Positions 8,902-17,500 of a stretch of 37,412 nucleotides of DNA are shown here, in pieces (the stretch's first letter is position 1; each line of letters opens with the position of its first letter). This DNA is from Microcaldota archaeon (GTDB lineage: Archaea; Micrarchaeota; Micrarchaeia; Anstonellales; J096): the NCBI GenBank assembly GCA_015523325.1, contig WAKO01000001.1, forward strand, positions 1-37,412. Direction: 5' to 3'. The position numbers and the translations under genes were made by a program. The notes beneath the pieces were generated by a model. The model was not told the DNA's origin and ran no database searches. It was given only the letters and a program-made list of their open reading frames with translations.

Positions 8902-11481
8902 ATGACCCTAAATAAAAAAATTTTAACCAATGCTTTTCTATTCCTAATCTTATTTTTTTCTTTTTCTTTTTCTCAGCAAATTCCCATTTTTGAGGGCTCT
9001 TTAACTACTTCAACCTCCTCAAGCGTTTCTGGAAATCAGGGGGCTTGTAAAATAAACCTTGGATTTAACATAAACTACAATACAGATATTCTTTTTAGAG
9101 TTCTTTCTGATTCACCAAAAGCCTCCTCTTCCTCAAACTTAATTCTTGAAACAACCTCAAAAAATATTTTTTATACTTTCCAAAGCCCAAAAACAGATTA
9201 CATTTATATAAGTTTAATAGGTAACTCTTTGGTTGATTATGTAGGGGGAAGCAATACTGGCTCTTCTTTTTTAGTAAGTCCTAATGAATACATAAGCAAT
9301 GTAAATTGTAACACCAATTATGAAGTTTGTGGAGGTGTTAGATCCTTTATAAAGTCTAACAATCAAAATGAATTGATATGTGCTGGAAGTGGAAATAATA
9401 TTCAAATTTCTAACAAAGTTGCTAACGCTTTAGAAGGAGGAATAATAGTAAGAGCTGATTATTATAATTCCTTTGTAAATAACAATGGAAATCCTATAAG
9501 TGCAGGAAATGATAAGGGACTTGCCTTAATATCAATTTGTAGGGCCTCTCTTTCCTTAGAAGGCCAAAGCATTGATTTGGCTTCCCAAGAGAGTGTTAGC
9601 TTTAGCCTTCCTGATTCTTGTTTTGCTGTTGGAGAGGATGGAAATTATAAAAAGACATGTGAGGTCTCTTTAAATTTTAACGCTGATTGTAGGCCAATAG
9701 GAAGAGGAGTTTATACACAAAAGAGGTATTTAACAACTTTTTATGATCCCATATCATTGAGTGGTTCAACAACTTTCTCAATCCCAATATGTATTGGAGA
9801 TGCAAACCTGGTAATCAGTGCTGATCCAATAACAACTTCTCCTTCCTCAACCATTCCTTATGAAATAACTGTTGAAAATACTGGAACTGTCCCCATATCA
9901 GTTGATAGTATAGAGTTTGGAAATGGTTTTGTTTTTAATCCTGAGGACCAAAATGGATTGCCTACTCTTCCTATAATTGTTGAGCCAGGACAGTTGAAAA
10001 CCATAGTTGGGCAATTAACTTCTCCTTCTTCTCTTCCTCCCTCCACCACAATAACAGCTTATATTTCTCCAGCAAGAAATGCAGAGTTTTGTAATGAGTT
10101 AAACTTTGTTTCAATAGATGTTAATGTTGAACAAGACCAATTGCCTTGTGAGGTTAACTTTGATATTAGCGCAAGTGATTTAGAAGTAGCTCCTGGAAAA
10201 CCCATGGTTTACTCCTTTACAGTAAACAACTTAGGAAACCAAGACATTCTAATTACTTCAATAGATTTTAGTAATGGGTTTTCTTTTACTCCTCAACAAC
10301 AACTTCCTTTGCTTGTTGAAGCTTCAACTTCAAAAGTAGTGAGAGGAACTTTAGCTGTTCCTAACAATCCTCCAAGTAGAACAACCTTATCTGTTTCAGC
10401 AATTTCCTCTCAATTCCCAGAAGATAACAATTGCCCTGAAACAGTTTCCACAACTCTAGAAGTAACCACAACTCCGATAACTCCTCCCGTTCTTTCAATT
10501 GATTTGGTTAGTGGAACAAACCTTTGTTGGGATAGAAGAGAACCACAAACTTTCTATTACACAATAGAAAATACAGGAACTCAAACAGCTTATGTGCATC
10601 AAATAAACTTCTATGTTGGAAATTCCCTCCTAAAATCAGAGTTTTGTAACCCATCCGGAATTTTCTTTAAATCCTGTGCTTTGGGTGTTGGAGAAACACT
10701 AACTAAATCAACAACTTTGCTTTTACCTTCATTTGTTTCTCCTAATGATGAGGTTAGGGTTGTTGTTTTATACTCATCCTCTCCCCTATTTTTTACAAAT
10801 TCTATTAGTAAGAACTTTCCTCTAACCACTTGCCTATTATTTGATTTAGGATTGAATGGAGAGATTAGGGGGAATAGGTTTGAAGGAACTCCTGTTTCTT
10901 CCATACTAAGAGTTACAAACAATGGCCCTTCTTCCTCACAATCTGTTACTCTAGAGTATACTCTCTCCTCCTCCAATACAGTTAGTGGAACCTTTAATAT
11001 TCCTCCTCTCCAGAATGGCCAAACACTTAACTTCTTTAGTGAAGAAGTTATTTGTGAGGATAAAGTAGTTTTAGAAGCTCAATTACTAGTTGATGATGAA
11101 GATAATTCAAACAACTACATAAGAATAGAAGAGGATTGCATCCCTCCGATTGTTGAGGATAAAGAATGCTCTCTAGAAGGAACAATTGTTTTAACTCCTT
11201 CCTTTACAAAAACACTTCCTATTTTCTGTGGTAATAATGTTTGTAGAGGAGAAGGAACAGTCACAAATACAAACCAGGTTGATTTTGACGCATTTTTAAG
11301 AGAAAGAGCAGGAGTTTATGAAGCTTTAGTAGTGAGCAGTTCTTCTTCTGTTTCAACTGGAGATAGTGCAAATATAGATGTGGAGATAGTTGATGATACT
11401 CAAGAGGGAGTTATAACAACATATAGGTGTGGGATAACTGCTTTAGGAGTTTCTTACACTTGTGAAGAAGATTACATTTGA
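8902..11481 (+). CDS. Secreted 859-aa protein with repeated CARDB/Ig-like domains and many cysteines
   Basis: Signal peptide FLFLILFFSFSFSQQ; paired domains VPISVDSIEFGNGFVFNPEDQ and ILITSIDFSNGFSFTPQQQ; many Cys; no obvious C-terminal TM. Confidence 0.75.
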   Translation: MTLNKKILTNAFLFLILFFSFSFSQQIPIFEGSLTTSTSSSVSGNQGACKINLGFNINYNTDILFRVLSDSPKASSSSNLILETTSKNIFYTFQSPKTDYIYISLIGNSLVDYVGGSNTGSSFLVSPNEYISNVNCNTNYEVCGGVRSFIKSNNQNELICAGSGNNIQISNKVANALEGGIIVRADYYNSFVNNNGNPISAGNDKGLALISICRASLSLEGQSIDLASQESVSFSLPDSCFAVGEDGNYKKTCEVSLNFNADCRPIGRGVYTQKRYLTTFYDPISLSGSTTFSIPICIGDANLVISADPITTSPSSTIPYEITVENTGTVPISVDSIEFGNGFVFNPEDQNGLPTLPIIVEPGQLKTIVGQLTSPSSLPPSTTITAYISPARNAEFCNELNFVSIDVNVEQDQLPCEVNFDISASDLEVAPGKPMVYSFTVNNLGNQDILITSIDFSNGFSFTPQQQLPLLVEASTSKVVRGTLAVPNNPPSRTTLSVSAISSQFPEDNNCPETVSTTLEVTTTPITPPVLSIDLVSGTNLCWDRREPQTFYYTIENTGTQTAYVHQINFYVGNSLLKSEFCNPSGIFFKSCALGVGETLTKSTTLLLPSFVSPNDEVRVVVLYSSSPLFFTNSISKNFPLTTCLLFDLGLNGEIRGNRFEGTPVSSILRVTNNGPSSSQSVTLEYTLSSSNTVSGTFNIPPLQNGQTLNFFSEEVICEDKVVLEAQLLVDDEDNSNNYIRIEEDCIPPIVEDKECSLEGTIVLTPSFTKTLPIFCGNNVCRGEGTVTNTNQVDFDAFLRERAGVYEALVVSSSSSVSTGDSANIDVEIVDDTQEGVITTYRCGITALGVSYTCEEDYI

Positions 11482-11514
11482 CTAATTCAACTCTTTTACT
11501 CTTTTGCTTTTTTA

Positions 11515-12768
11515 CTAAACTTCAATCTCTTCTCCTAATTTTGGAGCTATTACATCATACTTGCTAATTAAATCCTCTTCCAATTCCTTCATTTTGTCTT
11601 TTTCTCCATGAACCAATATTACTTTTGAAGGCTTTATTGTATTGATAAATCTAATTAAATCATTCCTATCGCTATGACCACTTATCTTTATCCTTTCTAT
11701 TCTCATTTTTATCTCCTTCTCCTCTTCATCAATTCTTATCACTCTTTTTCCTTCGAGTATATCCCTTCCCGGAGTTCCTTCTGCTTGGTAGCCTACAAAA
11801 ACCAGTGTGGAATTTTCATCTTCTCCAAATAATTTTAGGTATTTATATACTGGACCTCCTGTTAACATTCCTGAGGTTGTTACAATTATGGAAGGTTTTT
11901 TTACATCTTTTCTATCAATATGTCTTGAAACCTTAAAGAAATCGCTTAAAAATGGGTCGTGTAAGCTCATCAATATTTGGTTTTGTAAGTCTTTTTTTGC
12001 ATATATAACATTCATCCTATAAATCCTCATCGCTTTTTTTATCATTCCATCTATGTAAATCGGAACTTTTGGTATTCTTTTGCTCCTCATAAATGCTTCT
12101 AAAGCAATAAGTATTTCTTGAGCTCTTCCAATTGCAAAGGATGGAATTAAAACAATGCCTCCTCTTTTTACAGTTTCCTCTATTATATTACAAAGTTTTG
12201 CTAACTCCTCTTTTAAAGGAGGGATTATATCTTCCCTCCCTCCATAAGTTGACTCAATGATTAATGTTGAACACTTCACAGGTTTTGCAGATTCTAGGAT
12301 TCTTGATCCTCTAGCATTGAAATCAGCGGTGTATAAAACATCCTCTACCTTTATCATAGCACTCCCTAAAATATGACCTGCATTAAATAGCTCAATTCCA
12401 AACCCATTAACCCTAAATTTTTCTCCAAATTCCTTTATTTTTGTCCTCTTAATTATATCATTTGCATTAAACTCAAATCCAGAAATTCTAGCATAATCAG
12501 ATAAAATAACAGGCATAAGCTCTCTTGTAGGTTTTGTAGCTATTATGTTGTAGTTATGTTTTAAGTGAGGAATAAATCCAACATGGTCTAAGTGGGAATG
12601 AGAGATTAGTAAGATTTCAGGTTTTTCTTCTATGGTTGGGAATTCTATATTTTTTCCTAACTTTATTCCAGCTTCAACTCCTATAGTTTTTTCTTTTTCA
12701 AATACAAAGCAACTTCTTCCAACCTCTCCTGTAGCTCCATAAAACCTTATCTTAATTTTTTTTCTCAT
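11515..12768 (-). CDS. Beta-CASP metallo-beta-lactamase ribonuclease (aCPSF2/aRNase J-like, no KH domains)
   Basis: LLISHSHLDHVGFIPHL (HxHxDH), YTADFNARGSRI, ESTYGGRE, TTSGMLTGGP, ISGHSDRNDLI, VHGEKDKM. Confidence 0.88.
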   Translation of the reverse strand: MRKKIKIRFYGATGEVGRSCFVFEKEKTIGVEAGIKLGKNIEFPTIEEKPEILLISHSHLDHVGFIPHLKHNYNIIATKPTRELMPVILSDYARISGFEFNANDIIKRTKIKEFGEKFRVNGFGIELFNAGHILGSAMIKVEDVLYTADFNARGSRILESAKPVKCSTLIIESTYGGREDIIPPLKEELAKLCNIIEETVKRGGIVLIPSFAIGRAQEILIALEAFMRSKRIPKVPIYIDGMIKKAMRIYRMNVIYAKKDLQNQILMSLHDPFLSDFFKVSRHIDRKDVKKPSIIVTTSGMLTGGPVYKYLKLFGEDENSTLVFVGYQAEGTPGRDILEGKRVIRIDEEEKEIKMRIERIKISGHSDRNDLIRFINTIKPSKVILVHGEKDKMKELEEDLISKYDVIAPKLGEEIEV

Positions 12769-13298
12769 ACAATACCTCCTTTTACTTTGAATTTCTGTGT
12801 TTTTATTCCCTCCCCACTTTCCACATCTCCTAACTCACACTCCAAACTAAAACTTTTATTTAATGAGCAACCATTTGTTGATATGTTTTGAACTACGTAG
12901 TTGCAATTAAAACCTAGTTGGTTTATTAGGCTTTGTAGTTTTGAGTTTACATTCCCACTAGTTATGTTGTTAATCCTTAAAAATTCTTCAGTGGTGTTTA
13001 AAGCTTCAAAAAAACAGTTTCTTGTTTTTATTCCTCTAAACTCCAAATCACACCCACTAATATTAAATATTGTGGTTATATTGCTTTCTATAGGAGAATT
13101 ACAATAAAGAAGCAATCCATTCTCGCCAATCTCTATTAATTTATCTTGTTCTTCAATAACTAAGGATAAATCCTTATACTCTATTCCTTTTTCTCTAAAA
13201 TTGAGTTCTAATGTTAGGGCTAAGTAGCTTGCTGTAATTAAGAAGAACAAAGATATTATGAGTATTGCTGCACTAAATGCTTTGATGTTGCTTTTCAT
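12765..13298 (-). CDS. Small membrane protein with N-terminal TM (pilin-like)
   Basis: MKSNIKAFSAAILIISLFFLITASYLAL then polar Cys-containing domain; stop overlaps the downstream start (ATGA). Confidence 0.6.
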   Translation of the reverse strand: MKSNIKAFSAAILIISLFFLITASYLALTLELNFREKGIEYKDLSLVIEEQDKLIEIGENGLLLYCNSPIESNITTIFNISGCDLEFRGIKTRNCFFEALNTTEEFLRINNITSGNVNSKLQSLINQLGFNCNYVVQNISTNGCSLNKSFSLECELGDVESGEGIKTQKFKVKGGIV

Positions 13299-13594
13299 TC
13301 TACCCCTAAGCTTATTTTTTTTCCTCTTACTATAACATAAACATTTTCATCCACTGTTAAATTTGTATAATAAAAGCTTTGATTGAATCCCCTCATAAGG
13401 TATAAATTTATTACTTTACTCCTTCCATCTGGGCCTTCTTCCAATAACGTTTCTTTTAACTCCTCTAACTTATTATATTTCTCCTCAATTAGATCTAACT
13501 CCAAATTATTCTTTTCTTTAACATTACTCATAACTATGTAAAGGGAAATGCTTAATAAAACTAATAAAATAACTACAGCTATGTCTTCAATCAT
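13295..13594 (-). CDS. Small membrane protein with N-terminal TM (pilin-like)
   Basis: MIEDIAVVILLVLLSISLYIVMSNVKEKNN; ATGA overlap with the next gene. Confidence 0.55.
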   Translation of the reverse strand: MIEDIAVVILLVLLSISLYIVMSNVKEKNNLELDLIEEKYNKLEELKETLLEEGPDGRSKVINLYLMRGFNQSFYYTNLTVDENVYVIVRGKKISLGVE

Positions 13595-13625
13595 TTTAAT
13601 ACCCCAAATTCCCTAGTTTTGTTAT

Positions 13626-14036
13626 CTAGGTTTTTCTAAATAAAAGCTTGCTCTCCTCACATTCAACAATAACCAGGCCTTTTTCCTTTATATTTAAATA
13701 TCCAAATTCTTTACTTAAATTTAAACATTCTTGCTCTTCACAAACCTCTTTACCTTCTATTGAGATCTCTTTGTTTATGGGATTTACTAAAAAGATAACA
13801 CTCTTATTTGTCAAACAGGAAAACTCCACAAATTCTTTTATCTTTTTAATTTCTGAGGGTTTCTCTCCTTCACTAAGTTTCATGTATTTATAATAATCCT
13901 CATAAACCTCATACTTAAATTCCACTACTTGCGAATAAGTTATAAAGAGGATAGCAATAATTATAATTATAAGAATTGTTTTTGTAAAAACGCTTAGATA
14001 TCCTCGCATTTTATTTTTCCACTCTCCTCTTTGCAT
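13626..14036 (-). CDS. Small membrane protein with N-terminal TM (pilin-like)
   Basis: Internal start MRGYLSVFTKTILIIIIIAILFITYSQ possible; Cys-containing ectodomain. Confidence 0.55.
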   Translation of the reverse strand: MQRGEWKNKMRGYLSVFTKTILIIIIIAILFITYSQVVEFKYEVYEDYYKYMKLSEGEKPSEIKKIKEFVEFSCLTNKSVIFLVNPINKEISIEGKEVCEEQECLNLSKEFGYLNIKEKGLVIVECEESKLLFRKT

Positions 14037-14278
14037 TTTATTTTTGATAATAGAATTGCATCTTTTAGCTCTTTGTTACTCTTATAAAATAAATCTCCAC
14101 AAATAATAAAGTTTTCTTTTATCTCAACCTTTTTTGATAATTTAGTGGTGCATTCCCTCTTTATACAATCACTAACCTTTTTTATCTCTACCAAACATTC
14201 CTTTGCTTCTCTAACCTTATTTATTTCATCCAATATTATTGCATAAGTTAGTGAAATTGATAAAAATAAAAACAACAT
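13994..14278 (-). CDS. Small membrane/exported protein; start uncertain
   Basis: MLFLFLSISLTYAIILDEINKVREAKECLVEIKK; the hydrophobic frame continues upstream of the ATG. Confidence 0.5.
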   Translation of the reverse strand: MLFLFLSISLTYAIILDEINKVREAKECLVEIKKVSDCIKRECTTKLSKKVEIKENFIICGDLFYKSNKELKDAILLSKIKCKEESGKIKCEDI

Positions 14279-14304
14279 TAAGCTGTTTCCAAGCGTTTCA
14301 AATA

Positions 14305-14700
14305 CTACTCCAATAATTCCACCCCTATCTTTGTTACTGAATTTGTGGTGTTTATTTTAAACAAATATCTAAATGTATAGAGATTGAATTCTTTTTCCTC
14401 CAAACTACAATCTATTTCCAACTCCTTACAACTCCTAAACACACAAATACTTTTCTCATTCATTGAGAAGTTTAGAGGAGTGCTTAATTCAATTTCAATC
14501 TCTCTAAACCCGCTATTACAACTATTTTCAATTGCAAATGAGAGTCTTTCAAGAAGTAATTTTGATTGCTCTTCTTTAACTAGTTCTCTTCCTTTTTCCT
14601 CTATTTTTTGTTTAACTCCAAAAATAAATGCAGATATAGCTATCCCCAATATTAATATTATTCCTATAGCTACTACACTTCCTTTTATTCTTTTCAACAT
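14305..14700 (-). CDS. Small membrane protein, pilin-like
   Basis: MLKRIKGSVVAIGIILILGIAISAFIFG then polar ectodomain; overlaps neighbouring gene. Confidence 0.6.
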   Translation of the reverse strand: MLKRIKGSVVAIGIILILGIAISAFIFGVKQKIEEKGRELVKEEQSKLLLERLSFAIENSCNSGFREIEIELSTPLNFSMNEKSICVFRSCKELEIDCSLEEKEFNLYTFRYLFKINTTNSVTKIGVELLE

Positions 14701-15272
14701 CTCAACTCTCCGGGAGAAGTTCCATTAAAGTAAAGGTTAAACCAATGAAATATTTGGGTTGGTTTGTAACATTTTCCTGGATTTAGCATTTCATTTAATC
14801 TTAGTTCTCTAACCTCATCACTTGCTGGTATTTCTTCAGAAAAATAACTGCATACAGCCTCTTGACATGTTTGCGCATCAATCCTTGTTTCCCCTACATC
14901 ACACTCAACCAATGCAAAGCAGGGAATTCTGTCTTCACAAACTCCAACTCCTCCTAAGGAGATAGAAGCATAAACGCTTTCCTCTGTAAATGAAAGATCT
15001 CCATCCTGATTTAGGTCTAATTCAATTGAGCTTCCACAAAAATCAACCAAATCCTTTTTACTTCTGCTTTTTTTATAATTACTACATCTCTCCTCACAAA
15101 TCCTTATTGCTTCTGAAATTTTTCCTTTGAGCTCTTCTTGTGTTTGTATGTTTTGTAGCTTTTGAGTTTGCTCTTGTATTAAGGATTGAAATAAATTTAT
15201 TACAACCCAAGCAACTACTACTAAAACAAACAAAACTATTACCAACTCAAGAGCTTTACTTTGACCTTTCAT
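14694..15272 (-). CDS. Type IV pilin-like protein (class III signal peptide-like), Cys-rich, with EF-hand-like loop
   Basis: MKGQSKALELVIVLFVLVVVAWVV; DLNQDGDLSFTE; about 10 Cys including the C-terminal residue. Confidence 0.65.
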   Translation of the reverse strand: MKGQSKALELVIVLFVLVVVAWVVINLFQSLIQEQTQKLQNIQTQEELKGKISEAIRICEERCSNYKKSRSKKDLVDFCGSSIELDLNQDGDLSFTEESVYASISLGGVGVCEDRIPCFALVECDVGETRIDAQTCQEAVCSYFSEEIPASDEVRELRLNEMLNPGKCYKPTQIFHWFNLYFNGTSPGELRC

Positions 15273-15339
15273 TATTTCCCTCTATAAAAAATTTTTATGC
15301 ATAAGCTTTAAATTTTATCTTATGTTCATCCTCTCTAAC

Positions 15340-16233
15340 TCATTTTTTATGACAATTGAGCTTATGATTTAAAGAATAATAATCCTCTAATAAACGCTCT
15401 CCTAGGGAGTTAAACAAACCTATTAAGGAGTGTTCCCTTCTCCTAATTTTATAAAATGTGTAGAGCTTTTCTATTAAGTAATGTGCTAGCTCCAAATACT
15501 TTTCTTCTTCCAAATCATTTAGCTTAACTCTAACTCCTGCTTTATCCAGCCTTTCTTCAATCCCTTTTAAAGAAGGAAAGTAGGGATTTTCTAAGTTTTC
15601 CTCAACTATTCTAATGGTTTTCTTCAGATTTTTTAAAATACTTGCTAGTGCATTTAATGAGTTTTTAGCATAATAAAATCCTCTTCCTCCTAACACCCCC
15701 CAAATATTATCTCTATTTTCTGATCTCAACGCTAGGAAAACAGGGATTATTTCATCCCCTCTTTCTTCTAAATAGAATATTGGAAAATGCTTTGAGAGAT
15801 AGTAATAGTAGGTTTTTCCTTCAATCTCCTCGCAAATCTTAGCATAGCTTTTTTCTGTTTTATCTATAAATTTTAATTTGTCTTCTTCAATTTTAAGTAA
15901 CATAACCCTACTCCAAACTTCTCCTATAAGTTTTTCTAAGTTTTCTAGAGAAACAGCTAAATATCCTTTTCTTGTTAAATGAGAAAAAACAACAGCTTTG
16001 TTTATCTCAATTGCTTTTAACTCAACAATAGTTTTTGTATCTCTAAGCTTATCTGCAATAACTAAGAGGGAGCAATTGGCTCCATATGAGATTAAATTGA
16101 CTAATCTTTTGTTTTGAATAAACTTAGTTCCTAGTTTATAAACCCCCTCTTCAATTAAGAATTTTCCTTCTCTCCATTCTCTAACATAAGGATAATCCAG
16201 AAACCTTATTGGTTTATTTTTTACAACATCCAT
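15340..16233 (-). CDS. Hypothetical protein, 297 aa
   Basis: Full-length ORF in a non-overlapping slot; no family recognised. Confidence 0.6.
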   Translation of the reverse strand: MDVVKNKPIRFLDYPYVREWREGKFLIEEGVYKLGTKFIQNKRLVNLISYGANCSLLVIADKLRDTKTIVELKAIEINKAVVFSHLTRKGYLAVSLENLEKLIGEVWSRVMLLKIEEDKLKFIDKTEKSYAKICEEIEGKTYYYYLSKHFPIFYLEERGDEIIPVFLALRSENRDNIWGVLGGRGFYYAKNSLNALASILKNLKKTIRIVEENLENPYFPSLKGIEERLDKAGVRVKLNDLEEEKYLELAHYLIEKLYTFYKIRRREHSLIGLFNSLGERLLEDYYSLNHKLNCHKK

Positions 16234-16259
16234 TTTTATATTAAAGATAATAGTTACAA

Positions 16260-17465
16260 ATGTTTTTAATACCTACTAAGAATTTTTTATTTTCAATGAA
16301 TAGTGATTTTAAGTTTGTTGAGGATTGTTTGAAAAAATTAGTTGAGGTAAATACTGTTAACTCCTCAAATAGCTCTGATTTTTTTAGTGTTTTTGAGGAT
16401 TTTTTGAATAAAAATTCTTCTCTACCTTTTGAAATAGTAGAAGTAAATAAGGAAGGAGTTTTAAATAGAGCTTATTTTTTTCCTTCTCCAAACTCTAATC
16501 TAAAAGAATGGATTGTTTTGGATTCTCATTATGATGTTGTTGATGGAGAAAAAGAACTTTTCTCTCCTTTTATTAAGTATGAGGGAGGAAAACCTTTCCT
16601 TTATGGAAGAGGAAGTAATGATAACAAGTTTGGCTTAGTTGTTATGCTTTTGCTCTCAAAACAACTTAAGGAAATAAACAAAAACATCTGCTTTTTTGTT
16701 GTTGGAGATGAGGAGAAAGGGGGCAGAAACGGAACCTTAGCTTTACTTTCTAAAGTAGATAAAATACTTAAGGAAAGACACCAAAAAATAGGGGAAGCCC
16801 TTGTTTTAGAACCAATCATTCAGGGCTCTCTTCTTGAGAAAATAAAGGTAGGGGTTAGAGGTGTGTTAAGAGTTAATATTAGGGTTAAGGGAAGAAACTT
16901 TAAGGCTTCCCAACCTTTGCCTACTCAACAAGGGTTTGTTCATGGTTTTCTTAAATTTTTGCTGGATGAGGCTGAAAAATGTGATAAAGAAGAAGCCTTT
17001 TTTTCCTCAAAAAATATTATCTCATTAAATGGTAAGTTTGTTTTGAGAGTTGTTGGAATAAAAACTCCTTATGATAGGTTTAGAGTTGTTGATGAAGGGG
17101 AGGTAAACCTATACATAAGATATCCTCCTACAATAAAAAAAGAAGAGGTATTGGAGTGGCTTAAAGTAAAAGGAGAGGAATTTGGAGTTAAAGTTATAAT
17201 AAAAAGTTTTGAAGGATATGAGGGTTTTGTTTGCAACAACCATCCTAGAGAGAATATCTTTTTCTCTGCTTTAAAGGAATTTAACCCTTATCCAAAAAAG
17301 ACAATTGAAGGGGGAGGAAGTAATGCAATCCATTACAACTCATTTAATATTCCAGTGTTTGAATTTGGAGTAACTCTTTATAATGCCCATTTAAAAGATG
17401 AGAAAGTTGATCTCTCTGAGATTGTTAGGCTTTCCTCCTTTATCCATAAATATCTAAAACTCTAA
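16260..17465 (+). CDS. M20-family metallopeptidase (ArgE/DapE/LysK-like)
   Basis: VLDSHYDVVDG, YGRGSNDNKFGLV, VVGDEEKGGRNG, C-terminal VTLYNAHLKDEKV. Confidence 0.82.
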   Translation: MFLIPTKNFLFSMNSDFKFVEDCLKKLVEVNTVNSSNSSDFFSVFEDFLNKNSSLPFEIVEVNKEGVLNRAYFFPSPNSNLKEWIVLDSHYDVVDGEKELFSPFIKYEGGKPFLYGRGSNDNKFGLVVMLLLSKQLKEINKNICFFVVGDEEKGGRNGTLALLSKVDKILKERHQKIGEALVLEPIIQGSLLEKIKVGVRGVLRVNIRVKGRNFKASQPLPTQQGFVHGFLKFLLDEAEKCDKEEAFFSSKNIISLNGKFVLRVVGIKTPYDRFRVVDEGEVNLYIRYPPTIKKEEVLEWLKVKGEEFGVKVIIKSFEGYEGFVCNNHPRENIFFSALKEFNPYPKKTIEGGGSNAIHYNSFNIPVFEFGVTLYNAHLKDEKVDLSEIVRLSSFIHKYLKL

Positions 17466-17500
17466 AGAACTGATTACAAAAGGGTTGGTGAGATGATTAT

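Noticed and set aside
10611-10976. 121-aa minus-strand ORF
   Set aside because: Antisense to the CARDB-like secreted protein; no SD or motif
14384-14728. 114-aa plus-strand ORF
   Set aside because: Antisense to pilin-like genes; Ser/Asn/Ile-rich shadow of AT-rich coding DNA
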